Shown here one piece after another: positions 34,224 to 43,292 of a stretch of 64,000 nt of DNA (position 1 is the stretch's first letter; every line of letters begins with the position of its first letter). Source of the stretch: Rhizobium sp. CC-YZS058 (lineage in GTDB: Bacteria; Pseudomonadota; Alphaproteobacteria; Rhizobiales; Rhizobiaceae). Position numbers and translations under genes: made by a program. The stretch covers positions 1,638,001-1,702,000 of the forward strand of contig NZ_JAYESJ010000001.1 in NCBI RefSeq assembly GCF_034720595.1. Direction: 5' to 3'. The notes under the pieces were generated by a model. It worked only from the letters and a program-made list of their open reading frames with translations, searched no databases and was not told the origin of the DNA.

Positions 34224-35117
34224 TCAGCCTCGTTGCGCGAAGGCGCCGGGGCTGGTGCCGACATGACGAGCGAAAGCGACCGAGAAGGCGCTCGCCGATC
34301 CATAGCCCGTTCGCGCGGCAATCTCGGCCACGGGCGCAGCGCGTCGACGCAGCATGTCCTTGGCAAGCGCCATGCGCCACTGCATCACATAATCCATCGG
34401 CGCGAGCCCCAGCTGTCGGCGAAAACGCTCGAAGAAGGCGGAGCGTGACAGGGAAGCCGCGTCGGCAAGCTTATCGATGCCAAGGGATGCTGCCGGATCG
34501 GCATGGATGAGCCGAAGTGCCGGCGCCAGACGAGGATCGGACAGGCCCCGGATCAAGCCCGGCGCCGCCGAAGGGTCACTCCCATTCCGCAACGCGCCCA
34601 GGAGCAGCACGTCGAGCAGCCGGCCGAGGATCATGTCGCGCGCCGGTTCGTCGCGGACCGTCTCGTCATGGATCAGCCGCACGACGGCCATGAGGCGCTC
34701 GTCGCCGCCAAGATGGATGATGCCCGGCAGCAATGAGACCAGCAATGCGCGGTCATCCGCCGCGAAGATGCAGTGGCCGACCATCGCGGTCACATCCGGC
34801 TCCGCCTGCGGCGCGCCCAGGCGAAAAACGCCAGGGCTGGTCTCCAGCCGTTGCGGCAGGGTGCCCGGAGGAGGTGGGTCGAGGCTCGTCATGGTGAAGC
34901 TGTGGATGTCCGGCACCAGCAGAAAATCGCCGGCCGAGAGCAGGCGGGGTGCCTGTCCGTCGATGATGATGCGGCAGCGTCCCTCGACCATCGCGCAGTA
35001 GAAGGGACTGCCGAGATCCCGCCGCTCCACCAGCCAGCGCCCTCCGGCCGTGACCAGCTTGGCAATGCTGGGCTGCGGCTTCAACAGGGCGATGATATCG
35101 GCAAGCGGATCGCGCAT
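34224..35117 (-). CDS. AraC-family transcriptional regulator with cupin domain
   Basis: A 297-residue regulator with an N-terminal cupin-type ligand-binding domain (about residues 10-170) and two C-terminal HTH motifs (ADAASLSRSAFFERFRRQLG and IAARTGYGSASAFSVAFARH). The ATG at 35117 gives the usual family length, but earlier in-frame ATGs exist and the ribosome-binding sites are weak, so the start is uncertain. Divergent from the alpha/beta hydrolase gene, which it probably controls. Confidence 0.9.
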   Translation of the reverse strand: MRDPLADIIALLKPQPSIAKLVTAGGRWLVERRDLGSPFYCAMVEGRCRIIIDGQAPRLLSAGDFLLVPDIHSFTMTSLDPPPPGTLPQRLETSPGVFRLGAPQAEPDVTAMVGHCIFAADDRALLVSLLPGIIHLGGDERLMAVVRLIHDETVRDEPARDMILGRLLDVLLLGALRNGSDPSAAPGLIRGLSDPRLAPALRLIHADPAASLGIDKLADAASLSRSAFFERFRRQLGLAPMDYVMQWRMALAKDMLRRRAAPVAEIAARTGYGSASAFSVAFARHVGTSPGAFAQRG

Positions 35118-35209
35118 TCTGGACTCTCGCGAAAGAGATCGGGATTTCTCCTCATAGATCATCCGGCGTGCGTCGTCCATTCTTCTGCCTGTCGAACAGG
35201 AGAAACACC

Positions 35210-36163
35210 ATGACCACCAACCGATTGATCGAAGCCGCCGCCGCCCTTCCAAGCCCCGCGCCACGCCTGACCCTTTCCTATTCCCCCCTGCGGCTTGACC
35301 GGGACGGGCTGCCGCCGCTCGAACTGCGGCTGACCGCGCCGGCGGAAGGGGAGCGCCTGCCCATCATCCTGCTGTCGCATGGCTATGGTCCGTCCTTCTA
35401 CCTTCCCTCCAAGGATGGCTATGCGCCGCTGGCCCAGTTCTGGGCCGAGCGCGGCTTTGCCGTCATCCAGCCAACCCATGCCAGCTCCCGCGTCGGCGGA
35501 TTGCCGTTGGACAAGCCGGGTGCGCCATTCTTCTGGCGCGAGCGCGTGGCGGAGCTTCGGTTGATCCTGGATCGGTTGCAGGATGTCGCGCATCAGGCGC
35601 CGGGCCTTGAAGGGCGGCTCGATCCCGCCCGCATTGCCGCGGCCGGTCACTCCTTCGGTGGCCACACCGTCAGCCTCCTGCTCGGTGCCACCCTCGACGG
35701 CGAAACATTTCGCGATCCGCGGATTACGGCCGGTGTCCTGCTGGCCGCGCCCGGGCGTGGCGGGGCGGATCTTCTGCCGGAGAGCGCGGCGCGTTTCCCC
35801 TTCTTCGATCTCGATTTCGGTGGAATCGCCGCGCCCAGCCTGGTCGTCTGCGGGTCGGAGGATGCCTCGCACTTCACCACCCGGGGGCCGGACTGGCATG
35901 TCGATCCCTATCGCGATGCGGCGGGCTCCTCGGCGCTGCTCATGCTCACGGGGGCGGGCCACGGACTGGGTGGGATTGCCGGCCTCGATGCCAAGGAGAC
36001 CGAAACCGAATCGCCGGACATGCTGGAGGCGACGAAGCGGATGACGCTGGCCTGGCTGCAGACCGAGCTCCGCCTCGATCCATCCGCCTGGTCCGCCGCC
36101 CGTGACGCTTTGCGGGCGAAGGCTCCCGCTCTCGGCACGGTGGAGGAAAGGTCCGCCGCGTGA
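35210..36163 (+). CDS. Alpha/beta hydrolase (platelet-activating-factor acetylhydrolase/chlorophyllase-like)
   Basis: A 317-residue serine hydrolase. The nucleophile elbow is AAGHSFGGHT, the acid region VVCGSEDASHF and the likely catalytic His is in TGAGHGLGG. ILLSHGYGPSFYLPSKDGY near residues 50-70 is the oxyanion-hole region. There is no signal peptide. The ATG at 35210 has CAGGAGAAA upstream. Substrate unknown; the pairing with a divergent AraC regulator suggests induction by the substrate. Confidence 0.88.
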   Translation: MTTNRLIEAAAALPSPAPRLTLSYSPLRLDRDGLPPLELRLTAPAEGERLPIILLSHGYGPSFYLPSKDGYAPLAQFWAERGFAVIQPTHASSRVGGLPLDKPGAPFFWRERVAELRLILDRLQDVAHQAPGLEGRLDPARIAAAGHSFGGHTVSLLLGATLDGETFRDPRITAGVLLAAPGRGGADLLPESAARFPFFDLDFGGIAAPSLVVCGSEDASHFTTRGPDWHVDPYRDAAGSSALLMLTGAGHGLGGIAGLDAKETETESPDMLEATKRMTLAWLQTELRLDPSAWSAARDALRAKAPALGTVEERSAA

Positions 36164-36206
36164 CGGGAGGCCATCCGCGCACGGCCTAGCCGATCGACCA
36201 TGCGAA

Positions 36207-36251
36207 GAGCCCATGCGGGCTCGGGACCTACCCCGTCGGAAACGGGGTAGG
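36207..36251. terminator. Two hairpins between convergent genes
   Basis: The hairpin GAGCCC/GGGCTC (36207-36222) and a perfect 10-bp stem CCTACCCCGT (36227-36236) with ACGGGGTAGG (36242-36251) lie between the hydrolase gene and the convergent glycine-rich gene. There is no T tract on either strand. Confidence 0.5.
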
Positions 36252-36268
36252 AGGCTTGCGGTGTCGAC

Positions 36269-37099
36269 TCAACGGCTGGCCATTTGCAGCAGCCGGCAGA
36301 GCTTGACGAGTGAAGCATCGTAGCCGCCGGACGAGACGTTTCGGCAGGTCTTGAGAAGCTGCTGGCGCTCCGACTGCGACATGCTGTCGAAGGCATCGAG
36401 TGCCGCGACCTCCCGGATCGCGCGCGGCGGCTTGAAATTGCCGCCGGTATCGCCGACGCTCGGCGTGCCGGGCTTGTCCGGCCTGCCGGGCTTGTCCGGT
36501 CGGGTAGAGGTGCCGCCCGTGTCGGAGCCGCCGATGCCGACATCCACACTGACACCGGTCCCGCCGCCGCCGATCCCCAGCCCGACGCCGGCATCGATGC
36601 CCTTCGAGCCGCCGATGCTGGCGGAGAGGCCGCCGGTCACGCCCTTGCTGCCGCCGACCGAAGCGCCGACGCCCGTCGTGAGTCCGGACGTCCCGCCAAC
36701 CGCGGCGCCGACCCTGGTCGAAACGCCATCCTTCCCGCCGACATCGGCGGAGAGGCCGGCGCGCACGCCGCTCTTGCCGCCGAGGCTCGTGCCGGCACGG
36801 GTGTTCACGCCCTTGCTGCCGCCGATGCTGGCGCCTACGCCGGCACTCAGCCCGGACGAAGGCTTGCTCGAAACATCGGCTCCGACATTGACACCCTTGC
36901 TGCCGCCGACCGAGGCGCCGACTCCAAGGCCCGAGCCGCGGCTCGAACGGCCGACGCCGACGCTGATGCCGTTGCTGCCGCCGAGCGACACGCCCAGGCC
37001 GCGAGACTGCCCGCGGTCCCGGGCATCCGCTGCTGCCGGCAACAGAAGCACCGACGAGATCAGAGCTGCCAGTGTGTAAGTAGCGATACGCGTGTTCAT
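36269..37099 (-). CDS. Secreted glycine-rich repeat protein
   Basis: A 276-residue exported protein with a signal peptide (MNTRIATYTLAALISSVLLLPAAADA). Residues about 35-195 consist of imperfect repeats around GVGASVGGSKGV, about ten units of 11-22 residues. A linker rich in Pro and Asp (TRPDKPGRPDKPGTP) and a C-terminal domain with two cysteines (CRNV and LCRLL) follow. Such glycine-rich repeats suggest a surface or matrix role, but no family is recognised. The start at 37099 is preferred over 37102 because GGAGG is better spaced. Confidence 0.8.
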   Translation of the reverse strand: MNTRIATYTLAALISSVLLLPAAADARDRGQSRGLGVSLGGSNGISVGVGRSSRGSGLGVGASVGGSKGVNVGADVSSKPSSGLSAGVGASIGGSKGVNTRAGTSLGGKSGVRAGLSADVGGKDGVSTRVGAAVGGTSGLTTGVGASVGGSKGVTGGLSASIGGSKGIDAGVGLGIGGGGTGVSVDVGIGGSDTGGTSTRPDKPGRPDKPGTPSVGDTGGNFKPPRAIREVAALDAFDSMSQSERQQLLKTCRNVSSGGYDASLVKLCRLLQMASR

Positions 37100-37319
37100 C
37101 ATGTCCTCCATGTCTTCGTCAGCAGAGAATTTCTGCTGCGAAATCAATCAGAGGCCCTGTTTTTGGTTCGCCGTTTCAACTCTGCGTTCGTCGCCTTTGC
37201 ACAAACAGCGGAAAGGAATGGTTATCAATCACGGGATCGTCGTCGGTTCTGTGCCGAACCGAAACACATGCCTCGGGAGCGGCACGCCTTGTGGTGCCAC
37301 AGGAACGCGCATCGGCAGA

Positions 37320-38285
37320 TCAGCGGATGAAGCGCGCGAGGCCCGGCACATGCGAAAGGACGAGCGTGGCCGCGATGGACAGGGCCGAGGTCGTCGAGAT
37401 CGCGATGAGGAGGGTTGTTCCCGAGGGCGGGCCGAGCATGGCCTGCACCAGCCAGAGGAAGACGAGATGGATGCAGTAGAAGCCGAGCGTGTAGCGGCCG
37501 ATCTCCGCCAGCGCGCGCAAAGACGCCCCGCCGCTTGGGAGCGACACGGCGAGGGAGAAGGCACCTGCGCCATAGGCAAGCGTACCGAGGGTGTCATTGA
37601 TCGATTCGGTCGGTGCGATCAGCCCGGCGGAGGACAGCACGAACCGCTCGCCGAGCGAGACGCCGAGCTCGGCCAGCAGAAGAAGCAGCGCCGCCGGAGG
37701 CCGCGGTCGCCACCGGCGTTTCCTGATCAAAAAACCGAGAGCAACAAAGATCGCACCGAAGAAAGGGCCGTTGCGAAACAGCTTCCAAGGGAGCGCGGGG
37801 CCGAAGGGGGCAAGAAGTTCGATGAAATAAAGGCCGACGATGAAGAGCAGCAGGCAGGAGGCGAGCATCACCTGGTCACCGAACCGGCGGGCGAGGAGGA
37901 AGACGGTGAGAATGGAAATTCCGAACGCCGGGAGGAACCACAGATGATAGCCCGGCCCGCCATCAATCAGCAGCGCACCCAATTTGCTGATGCCGAAGTC
38001 ACCGATGAGCAACTTGTGAACGCCAAGATAGACGAGGACCCAGAACAGATAGATTGGCACCAGCCGCGTGACGAGGCGGGAGAGCAGCGCCGGCAGCGTC
38101 GTCTCCTCGACCTTGAGGAAGTATCCGGCAACGAGAAAGAAGTAGGGGACGCCGAAGCGCGGGATGGTTTCGAGCGCGATGACGACCGCCTCCGGCAGGG
38201 CGGTCCGGTCCGCATGAAGCGCCACGACGAAGACGAAGGCAACGACCCGCAGCGCATCGATCCCCGCCAGTCTTTCCTCCGACAT
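37320..38285 (-). CDS. Acyltransferase 3 family membrane protein
   Basis: A 321-residue integral membrane protein with about ten hydrophobic segments of the acyltransferase-3 family (OafA/NodX/ExoZ type), which adds acetyl or succinyl groups to surface polysaccharides. Family features are the N-terminal IDALRVVAFVFVVALHAD with the catalytic His and the periplasmic GPGYHLWFLPAFG block. AAGGAG lies seven bases before the ATG. No polysaccharide genes are adjacent, so the acceptor is unknown. Confidence 0.87.
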   Translation of the reverse strand: MSEERLAGIDALRVVAFVFVVALHADRTALPEAVVIALETIPRFGVPYFFLVAGYFLKVEETTLPALLSRLVTRLVPIYLFWVLVYLGVHKLLIGDFGISKLGALLIDGGPGYHLWFLPAFGISILTVFLLARRFGDQVMLASCLLLFIVGLYFIELLAPFGPALPWKLFRNGPFFGAIFVALGFLIRKRRWRPRPPAALLLLLAELGVSLGERFVLSSAGLIAPTESINDTLGTLAYGAGAFSLAVSLPSGGASLRALAEIGRYTLGFYCIHLVFLWLVQAMLGPPSGTTLLIAISTTSALSIAATLVLSHVPGLARFIR

Positions 38286-38657
38286 CCTGCATCTCCTTCG
38301 TCCGACATGCCGGCTTCCGGCTGATCGGCTGACCAGCGGGAGCGTCGATGCGCACCCCCTCCTCAGCCGGTGACTATTAGAGTGTTCGACTGAAAGGGCG
38401 CAAGCCTTTCCGGCAGCAGCGGCGAAGCCAGATCGAAAAGGGCCCGCGCCAGGGCTGTGGTCCGAGCGGCGGTCCTTTGGTGACGCAGGGGTCGATCATC
38501 CCCCTGTTTCGCTTCCCGCCGAACTCCGCTAAGGAGAGCGCGACAGCGTCGGCGCGGTGAAGCACCGCGCGCAATTGCCTCCTGGCGCAGCCGGCCCGTC
38601 CTTCGGCTGTCAGCCGCAGAAGGCCGCGCGCCCCTTATCAAACGGCAGACAGATCGA
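38286..38657. other. 372-base gap before dusA
   Basis: No gene is supported. Two hairpins are visible: CAGGGG/CCCCTG followed by TTT (38486-38509), and a perfect 8-bp stem GCGCGGTG/CACCGCGC with a 3-base loop (38552-38570). I see no tRNA-like cloverleaf. Confidence 0.5.
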
Positions 38658-39764
38658 ATGACCATGATCCCAAGCGAATGCGAGCAATCGTCAGTGCCAG
38701 TTTCCGGCAGTCTCCGACCCCCGGTCTTCGCCATCGCACCGATGATCGACTGGACGGATCGGCATTATCGCTTCCTGGCGCGGCAGCTTTCGCGGCATGC
38801 GGTGCTTTATACCGAGATGATCGTGGCGGAGGCGGTGTTGCGGGGGCAGCGGGAGCGGCTGTTGCGGCGCGAGGCCTGCGAGACGCCGGTGGTGCTGCAG
38901 CTCGGCGGCAATGATCCGGCCAAGCTTGCCGAGGCGGCGCGGATCGGCGAGGGGTTCGGCTATGGCGAGATCAACCTCAATGTCGGCTGCCCGTCCGACC
39001 GGGTCCAGTCCGGCACCTTCGGCGCCTGCCTGATGAAGACGCCCGATCTGGTGGCGGACTGCGTGGCGGCGATGAAGGCGGCGGTGTCGATTCCCGTCAC
39101 GGTCAAATGCCGGATCGGTGTCGACGACCAGCATCCGGAGCTGGCGCTGCGCGCTCTGACCGAGAAGGTCCGCGCGGCCGGTGTCGATGCGCTCTGGGTC
39201 CATGCCCGCAAGGCCTGGCTGCAGGGGCTTTCGCCCAAGGAAAACCGCGAGATCCCGCCGCTCGATTACGATCTCGTCACGCGGCTGAAGGCGGAGAACC
39301 CGGACCTGTTCATCGGCCTCAACGGCGGCCTGACCACGCTCGATGCGGCGCAGGCCGCGCTGGAGCGGGTGGATGGCGCGATGGTGGGGCGTGCCGCCTA
39401 CCATGACAGTTCGCTGCTCAGCGGTGTCGATGCCCGCCTGCCGCATCCGTTGACGGGTGCTCCGCCGGAGACGGCGCCGGCCGGTGGCTTCACCGAGGCC
39501 GGCCACCGCCGCGATCCCGCCTTCTGGGAAGAGGTGCGCGATGCGATGGCCGCCCATTCCGCCCGGCATATCGCCGAAGGCGGCCGGCTGGTGCATGTGA
39601 CGCGCCATATGGTCGGGCTGTTTCAGGGCTGGGCCGGGGCGCGGCGGTTTCGCCAGATCCTCTCGGCCGAGGCGACAGCCAGGGACGCCGGGCCGGACAT
39701 CATCCACCGTGCCTTTGCCGAGGTGCTGCAGAGCGAGGCCGCGCGGCTGCCGGAAGCCGTCTAG
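38658..39764 (+). CDS. dusA: tRNA-dihydrouridine synthase DusA
   Basis: A 368-residue FMN enzyme that reduces uridine 20/20a in the D-loop of tRNAs. The DusA signature is complete: FAIAPMIDWTDRHYRFLARQ, the catalytic Cys in NLNVGCPSDRVQSGTFGACL, and HARKAWLQGLSPKENR, which is specific to DusA. A plausible second start (ATG at 38664) exists. No integrase or phage remnant is seen beside this gene. Confidence 0.95.
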   Translation: MTMIPSECEQSSVPVSGSLRPPVFAIAPMIDWTDRHYRFLARQLSRHAVLYTEMIVAEAVLRGQRERLLRREACETPVVLQLGGNDPAKLAEAARIGEGFGYGEINLNVGCPSDRVQSGTFGACLMKTPDLVADCVAAMKAAVSIPVTVKCRIGVDDQHPELALRALTEKVRAAGVDALWVHARKAWLQGLSPKENREIPPLDYDLVTRLKAENPDLFIGLNGGLTTLDAAQAALERVDGAMVGRAAYHDSSLLSGVDARLPHPLTGAPPETAPAGGFTEAGHRRDPAFWEEVRDAMAAHSARHIAEGGRLVHVTRHMVGLFQGWAGARRFRQILSAEATARDAGPDIIHRAFAEVLQSEAARLPEAV

Positions 39765-39933
39765 CGATTATGGCGCAAGCCGGGCGCAGCCGGGCCGGAT
39801 CAGGATTCGATGGGGGAGGGGCCGGGCGAGCGCGTGGCCCGGAACAACGGCCGGACTCTCTCGCGGCGGCTCTTGCCGGGGAGGCCGGCGGGGGCCCCGG
39901 CTCGCGAACGAGCCAGGGCGAAAGGCGAAGCTC

Positions 39934-40146
39934 TTAGGCGAGCGAGACGTTGACGGCCTTCGGGCCCTTGCCCATGCGGTCCGGCTCGGTGTCGAAGGTG
40001 ACCTGCTGGCCATCCTTGAGCGTGGCGATCCCGGCTGCCTGAAGGGCGGAGATGTGAACGAAAACGTCCTTGGCGCCGCCATCCGGCGTGATGAAGCCAA
40101 AGCCCTTTTCCTGGTTGAAGAACTTAACGGTGCCCTTGGTGGCCAT
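39934..40146 (-). CDS. Cold-shock protein (CspA family)
   Basis: A 70-residue cold-shock-domain protein with RNP1 (GFGFITPD) and RNP2 (VFVHISAL) motifs that bind single-stranded RNA and DNA. The ATG at 40146 has AAAGGA about ten bases upstream; the longer open frame upstream is not family-like. A small hairpin (GGCTCG/CGAGCC, 39899-39914) follows the gene. Confidence 0.95.
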   Translation of the reverse strand: MATKGTVKFFNQEKGFGFITPDGGAKDVFVHISALQAAGIATLKDGQQVTFDTEPDRMGKGPKAVNVSLA

Positions 40147-40753
40147 TGGGATCTGTCCTTTACTTGTCCCTGATAGTCTGACGGCAACCCCGGCGACGGG
40201 GATGCTGATGGCGAGGGGCGGAACACCGGCCCTCACGCCGATACGCCGCCAGTCTGGGTGTCGCGTAGGGAGGAAGACCATGGAAGGCCATGGACATCCG
40301 GGGCGGGCGCTTCCGCAGCGCCTTGGGTCGGAATGTCCGCGCCGCACATTCGGCAAGCCGAAACGGGCGGGCGCATTGGCGCCGGGCAGGGCACTGCCGG
40401 GCGGGCGCGCCGGGCGTGTCCGGACCGGCTTTGAAACCGTCAGTCCAATCTCCGGGAAACCGCCCGGACGTCAGCTTTCTGACAGGAAAGACATCGCTTT
40501 GCAAGGGGACGGAGATGGGGGAAAAGCCCCGACGCACCGCCATGGTTTGGGCTCCGTTCACATTTTCGACGCGGAAAGGCCGCAGGCTGGTCGACGCGCC
40601 GCGCCTGTGCCGCAACGAGCCAATGCGGAGAAGGGTTGAAGCCGGAGGGCGGGGCAGGTACGAAGCGGCGGAGAGGCGATGCGCGAGCCGGACCCCTGCC
40701 GCGTCACCTCGCTCGCCGGAGCGCCGAACCACCATGCAGAGGATGAAGGCCGC
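40147..40753. other. 607-base region between the cold-shock and J-domain genes
   Basis: Apart from the uncertain small frame at 40515-40757, no gene is supported. The left part is the leader and promoter region of the cold-shock gene. Open frames across this stretch on both strands have arginine-rich, family-less translations typical of chance frames in GC-rich DNA. Confidence 0.5.
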
Positions 40754-40757
40754 GTGA
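40515..40757 (+). CDS. Uncertain small open frame upstream of the J-domain gene
   Basis: An 80-codon frame starting MGEKPRRTAMVWAPFTF, with GGGGACGGAG before the ATG and a stop that overlaps the GTG of the next gene as GTGA. The arrangement fits a translationally coupled leader peptide, but the arginine/serine-rich second half looks non-coding. May not be real. Confidence 0.22.
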   Translation: MGEKPRRTAMVWAPFTFSTRKGRRLVDAPRLCRNEPMRRRVEAGGRGRYEAAERRCASRTPAASPRSPERRTTMQRMKAA

Positions 40758-41440
40758 TCGACCCTTACGAACTGCTCGGACTGACGCCCGAAGCCGACGA
40801 CCAGGCGATCAAATCCGCCTGGCGGCAGGCCGCCAAGACCGCGCATCCCGACCAGGGCGGCGATGTGGAGGCCTTCGGCCGCCTGCAGGCCGCCCATGAT
40901 CTCCTGCGCGACCCCGTTCGCCGCAAGCTCTATGACGACACCGGCTATGACCCGCAGCTCGCCGATCCGCGCGACCTAAAGGGTCTGTTGATGATCGAGA
41001 CGCTGGTCAACGAGGTGCTGCTGGACGAGCGTGAGCCCGGCAGCTTCGATCCCGTCGCCGCCATGCGCCGGCGCCTGTCCGACGATCTGGTGAAGAGCCG
41101 CTTCCATATTCTGGAGCTGGAGCGCCACCGCACGCGCATCCGCCAGCATATGGACCGGCTGGCGCGCCGCCATGGGGCCGATGTTCTCGGCTCCATGCTG
41201 CGCGCCCGCAGCCAGTCGATCGCCGAGGCGATCCGCGCGGCCGATGCGCAGGTCGAGGCGATCGAGCAGGCCTATGCCATGCTCGACGGCTATCGCTACG
41301 ACCTGGAGCCGCAGGCCGCCCCGCCGGACCGCGCCCCCGCGCTGCCCGAAGAGGCGCCGCCCGTGGCCCTTGACGCCGATGACCGCCGCTTTGCCGGCGA
41401 GGGCCCGCAGGACGACCCGCGCGACGAAGCGGCCGAATAA
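40754..41440 (+). CDS. J-domain protein (DnaJ-like)
   Basis: A 228-residue protein with an N-terminal J domain (DPYELLGLTPEADDQAIKSA, then the HPD motif in TAHPDQGG) that would stimulate a DnaK-type chaperone. The rest has no zinc-finger or C-terminal DnaJ substrate domain; it is a helical region (about 90-190) and a Pro/Asp-rich acidic tail. The GTG at 40754 is chosen because the J domain begins at once; an ATG at 40679 in the same frame would add 25 residues of non-family sequence. Confidence 0.85.
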   Translation: MIDPYELLGLTPEADDQAIKSAWRQAAKTAHPDQGGDVEAFGRLQAAHDLLRDPVRRKLYDDTGYDPQLADPRDLKGLLMIETLVNEVLLDEREPGSFDPVAAMRRRLSDDLVKSRFHILELERHRTRIRQHMDRLARRHGADVLGSMLRARSQSIAEAIRAADAQVEAIEQAYAMLDGYRYDLEPQAAPPDRAPALPEEAPPVALDADDRRFAGEGPQDDPRDEAAE

Positions 41441-41611
41441 CCCCGCTGAACAGGAAAACGGCCCCGAAGGGCCGCTTGATCTCGCTATAAGAAGAGGCGG
41501 GCAATGCGGCCCGCCAAACCCTCGCGCCCGATCCGCTCCCGCGCACAGGCTCCACGTTTCACTGCGAGAGGGCAGCGTGTCGCGCCGGGGCGGGGAGGGG
41601 CGAAAGGCGGC

Positions 41612-42160
41612 TTAGTTACAGCCGCCGGCGGCGCGCTGCTCGGCGGCGTCGCGCTGCGCATCCTCCATCGCGTCCGGCGAGGCATCGCTCTGGCCGCCGG
41701 ACGGCACGCCGCTCGGTTGCAGGCCGCTCGCGCTGCCCGCCGAGGATGCTGCCCCCGCGTCGCCGGTGCGCCCGGTGCCTTCGCCGCCCGAGGCGGTGGC
41801 GGAGGGGATGCGGCGGGGATCGAAATAGGTGCGGAAGGCGGTGATCTTGCCATCCTTGCCCTCCAGCACGCTGACGCCGCCATAGCGCACCTTTTCTCCC
41901 GCCCGGCTGCCTTCGCTGCGCCATTCGAGAAAGGCGACGCCGTCGCTCTCGGTCACGGCCAGGAAATCGGAGCGAATCTCGTCGAACGCCTCCCGATAAT
42001 TCCCCCAGAACACCCGAGCCCCTTCCGCCCCCTCCCCATGCGCCACCATCGGATTTTCCACCGTGGCGTTTTCGGCAAAGAGGGCGACGAGACCATCGAG
42101 ATCACGGTCGGACTCGAGGCGGGCGAGGGCGGCGATGAAAGGATCGGCAAGGGCGGGCAT
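41612..42160 (-). CDS. SnoaL-like/NTF2-fold protein
   Basis: A 182-residue protein. Residues about 1-120 form a SnoaL-like cone fold (PFIAALARLESDRDLDGLVA, FAENATVENP, ITAFRTYFDPRRI), a fold used by small isomerases, hydrolases and binding proteins. The last 60 residues are a low-complexity Ser/Gly/Ala tail ending in GGCN. The ATG at 42160 has AGGAG at good spacing; an upstream in-frame ATG at 42193 lacks one. Role unknown. Confidence 0.85.
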   Translation of the reverse strand: MPALADPFIAALARLESDRDLDGLVALFAENATVENPMVAHGEGAEGARVFWGNYREAFDEIRSDFLAVTESDGVAFLEWRSEGSRAGEKVRYGGVSVLEGKDGKITAFRTYFDPRRIPSATASGGEGTGRTGDAGAASSAGSASGLQPSGVPSGGQSDASPDAMEDAQRDAAEQRAAGGCN

Positions 42161-42368
42161 GGGGGTGCTCCTGAGTGTTTGAGTCAGGGGCAAACGGGTG
42201 GGGGTGGGGATGGTTCCGAAAGTGAAAGTTGAGCCGGCAGACTGCCGTCAATCACTAGTTTTAGTAATAAAGAAGATCTTGAAACATTCGCTCTTTTGGT
42301 GTGAAACCTTGAATTGCCGAGCCGTCCTGGTTGCTCGGCAAGGTTCTCTCATCAAAAAGGGGTTCGAA

Positions 42369-43214
42369 ATGGCTGTGTTTAACGGTACTTCCGGAAATGA
42401 CGTGCTGCAGGGCACCACAGGTCCCGACCTCATTTATGGGTATGACGGGAATGATACCATTATCGGTGGTTTTGGCAACGACAGCATGTACGGTGGCAAC
42501 GGGGACGACGTATTCGTTTTGAACTCATCAGCCGGTGTGGATTACTACGATGGCGGCAGTGGAACGGACATTATAGCGGTGTCAAATGTCTCTGCAGCGT
42601 TCAGCTATGTCGACATCGGTATAGGGTCGATGTCGTCAATTGAAGGTATCGTCAACAACGATTACAAGCCGGTTTATATCGCTACCGCTGGCTCGCTGGA
42701 TTTGACAGGCGTGACACTAATAAACATCGCCGGTTTTAAGGGAACGGCGACGAATGACTACATGACAGGAGAGGCAGTTTACAATAGCCTGACATCAACC
42801 TGGTCTGGAATAAAGATGTGGGGGTATGCTGGAAACGATCAAATGACCGGATCTAGCTACGGGGACACAATTGATGGGGGAGATGGCACGGATCAGCTCT
42901 TCGGCAGGGGTGGAAACGATACGCTTATAGGCGGACTGGGTGCTGATCAACTAACCGGTGGGGTTGCTAATGATACGTTGACTGGAGGAGCAGGTGCAGA
43001 CCAATTTATATTTGGATCTGGAAACGGCGTAGACACTGTAACGGACTATGTCGATGGATCCGATAAATTCGTAATGGGTGCAAATGTATCTTCGGTGAAC
43101 CTCTATAATCACAACGGGTCTGCTTTGCTTGAAATCAACGGTGGTACAACTTATGTCATTGTTAGCGGTGTGAGTGCGAACTCAATTGATTCGAGTGATT
43201 TTCTCTGGGCGTGA
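42369..43214 (+). CDS. RTX-type calcium-binding repeat protein
   Basis: A 281-residue protein with two blocks of GGxGxDxLx nonapeptides, about residues 6-50 (GNDVLQGTTGPDLIYGYDG and on) and about 155-220 (GDTIDGGDGTDQLFGRGG and on), separated by a repeat-free segment. Such repeats fold into a calcium-bound beta roll, and these proteins are secreted by type I systems through an uncleaved C-terminal signal; the end SSDFLWA fits that. AAGGGG precedes the ATG. The gene is clearly AT-richer and uses more A/T-ending codons than its neighbours, a sign of transfer. No type I secretion genes are in the window. Confidence 0.88.
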   Translation: MAVFNGTSGNDVLQGTTGPDLIYGYDGNDTIIGGFGNDSMYGGNGDDVFVLNSSAGVDYYDGGSGTDIIAVSNVSAAFSYVDIGIGSMSSIEGIVNNDYKPVYIATAGSLDLTGVTLINIAGFKGTATNDYMTGEAVYNSLTSTWSGIKMWGYAGNDQMTGSSYGDTIDGGDGTDQLFGRGGNDTLIGGLGADQLTGGVANDTLTGGAGADQFIFGSGNGVDTVTDYVDGSDKFVMGANVSSVNLYNHNGSALLEINGGTTYVIVSGVSANSIDSSDFLWA

Positions 43215-43219
43215 GAATG

Positions 43220-43256
43220 GAGTGCCTCCCAGTGAGGGAGGCACTCTCTTTGTGTG
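43220..43256 (+). terminator. Terminator of the RTX-type gene
   Basis: A perfect 11-bp stem (GAGTGCCTCCC, 43220-43230, with GGGAGGCACTC, 43236-43246) with a 5-base loop is followed by the T-rich TCTTTGTGTG. It begins six bases after the stop codon. Confidence 0.85.
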
Positions 43257-43292
43257 TTTACATCAATTGCTGCTCTCTAGCGCTCTTGGCAA

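Noticed and set aside
38658..39933. dusA as a phage or island integration site
   Set aside because: No integrase, direct repeat of the gene end or phage-like gene is seen on either side, and the gene is intact.
42198..42368. Longer version of the RTX gene starting upstream at 42198
   Set aside because: The additional residues lack family character, and the ATG at 42369 has a clear AAGGGG and starts directly with the repeat region.
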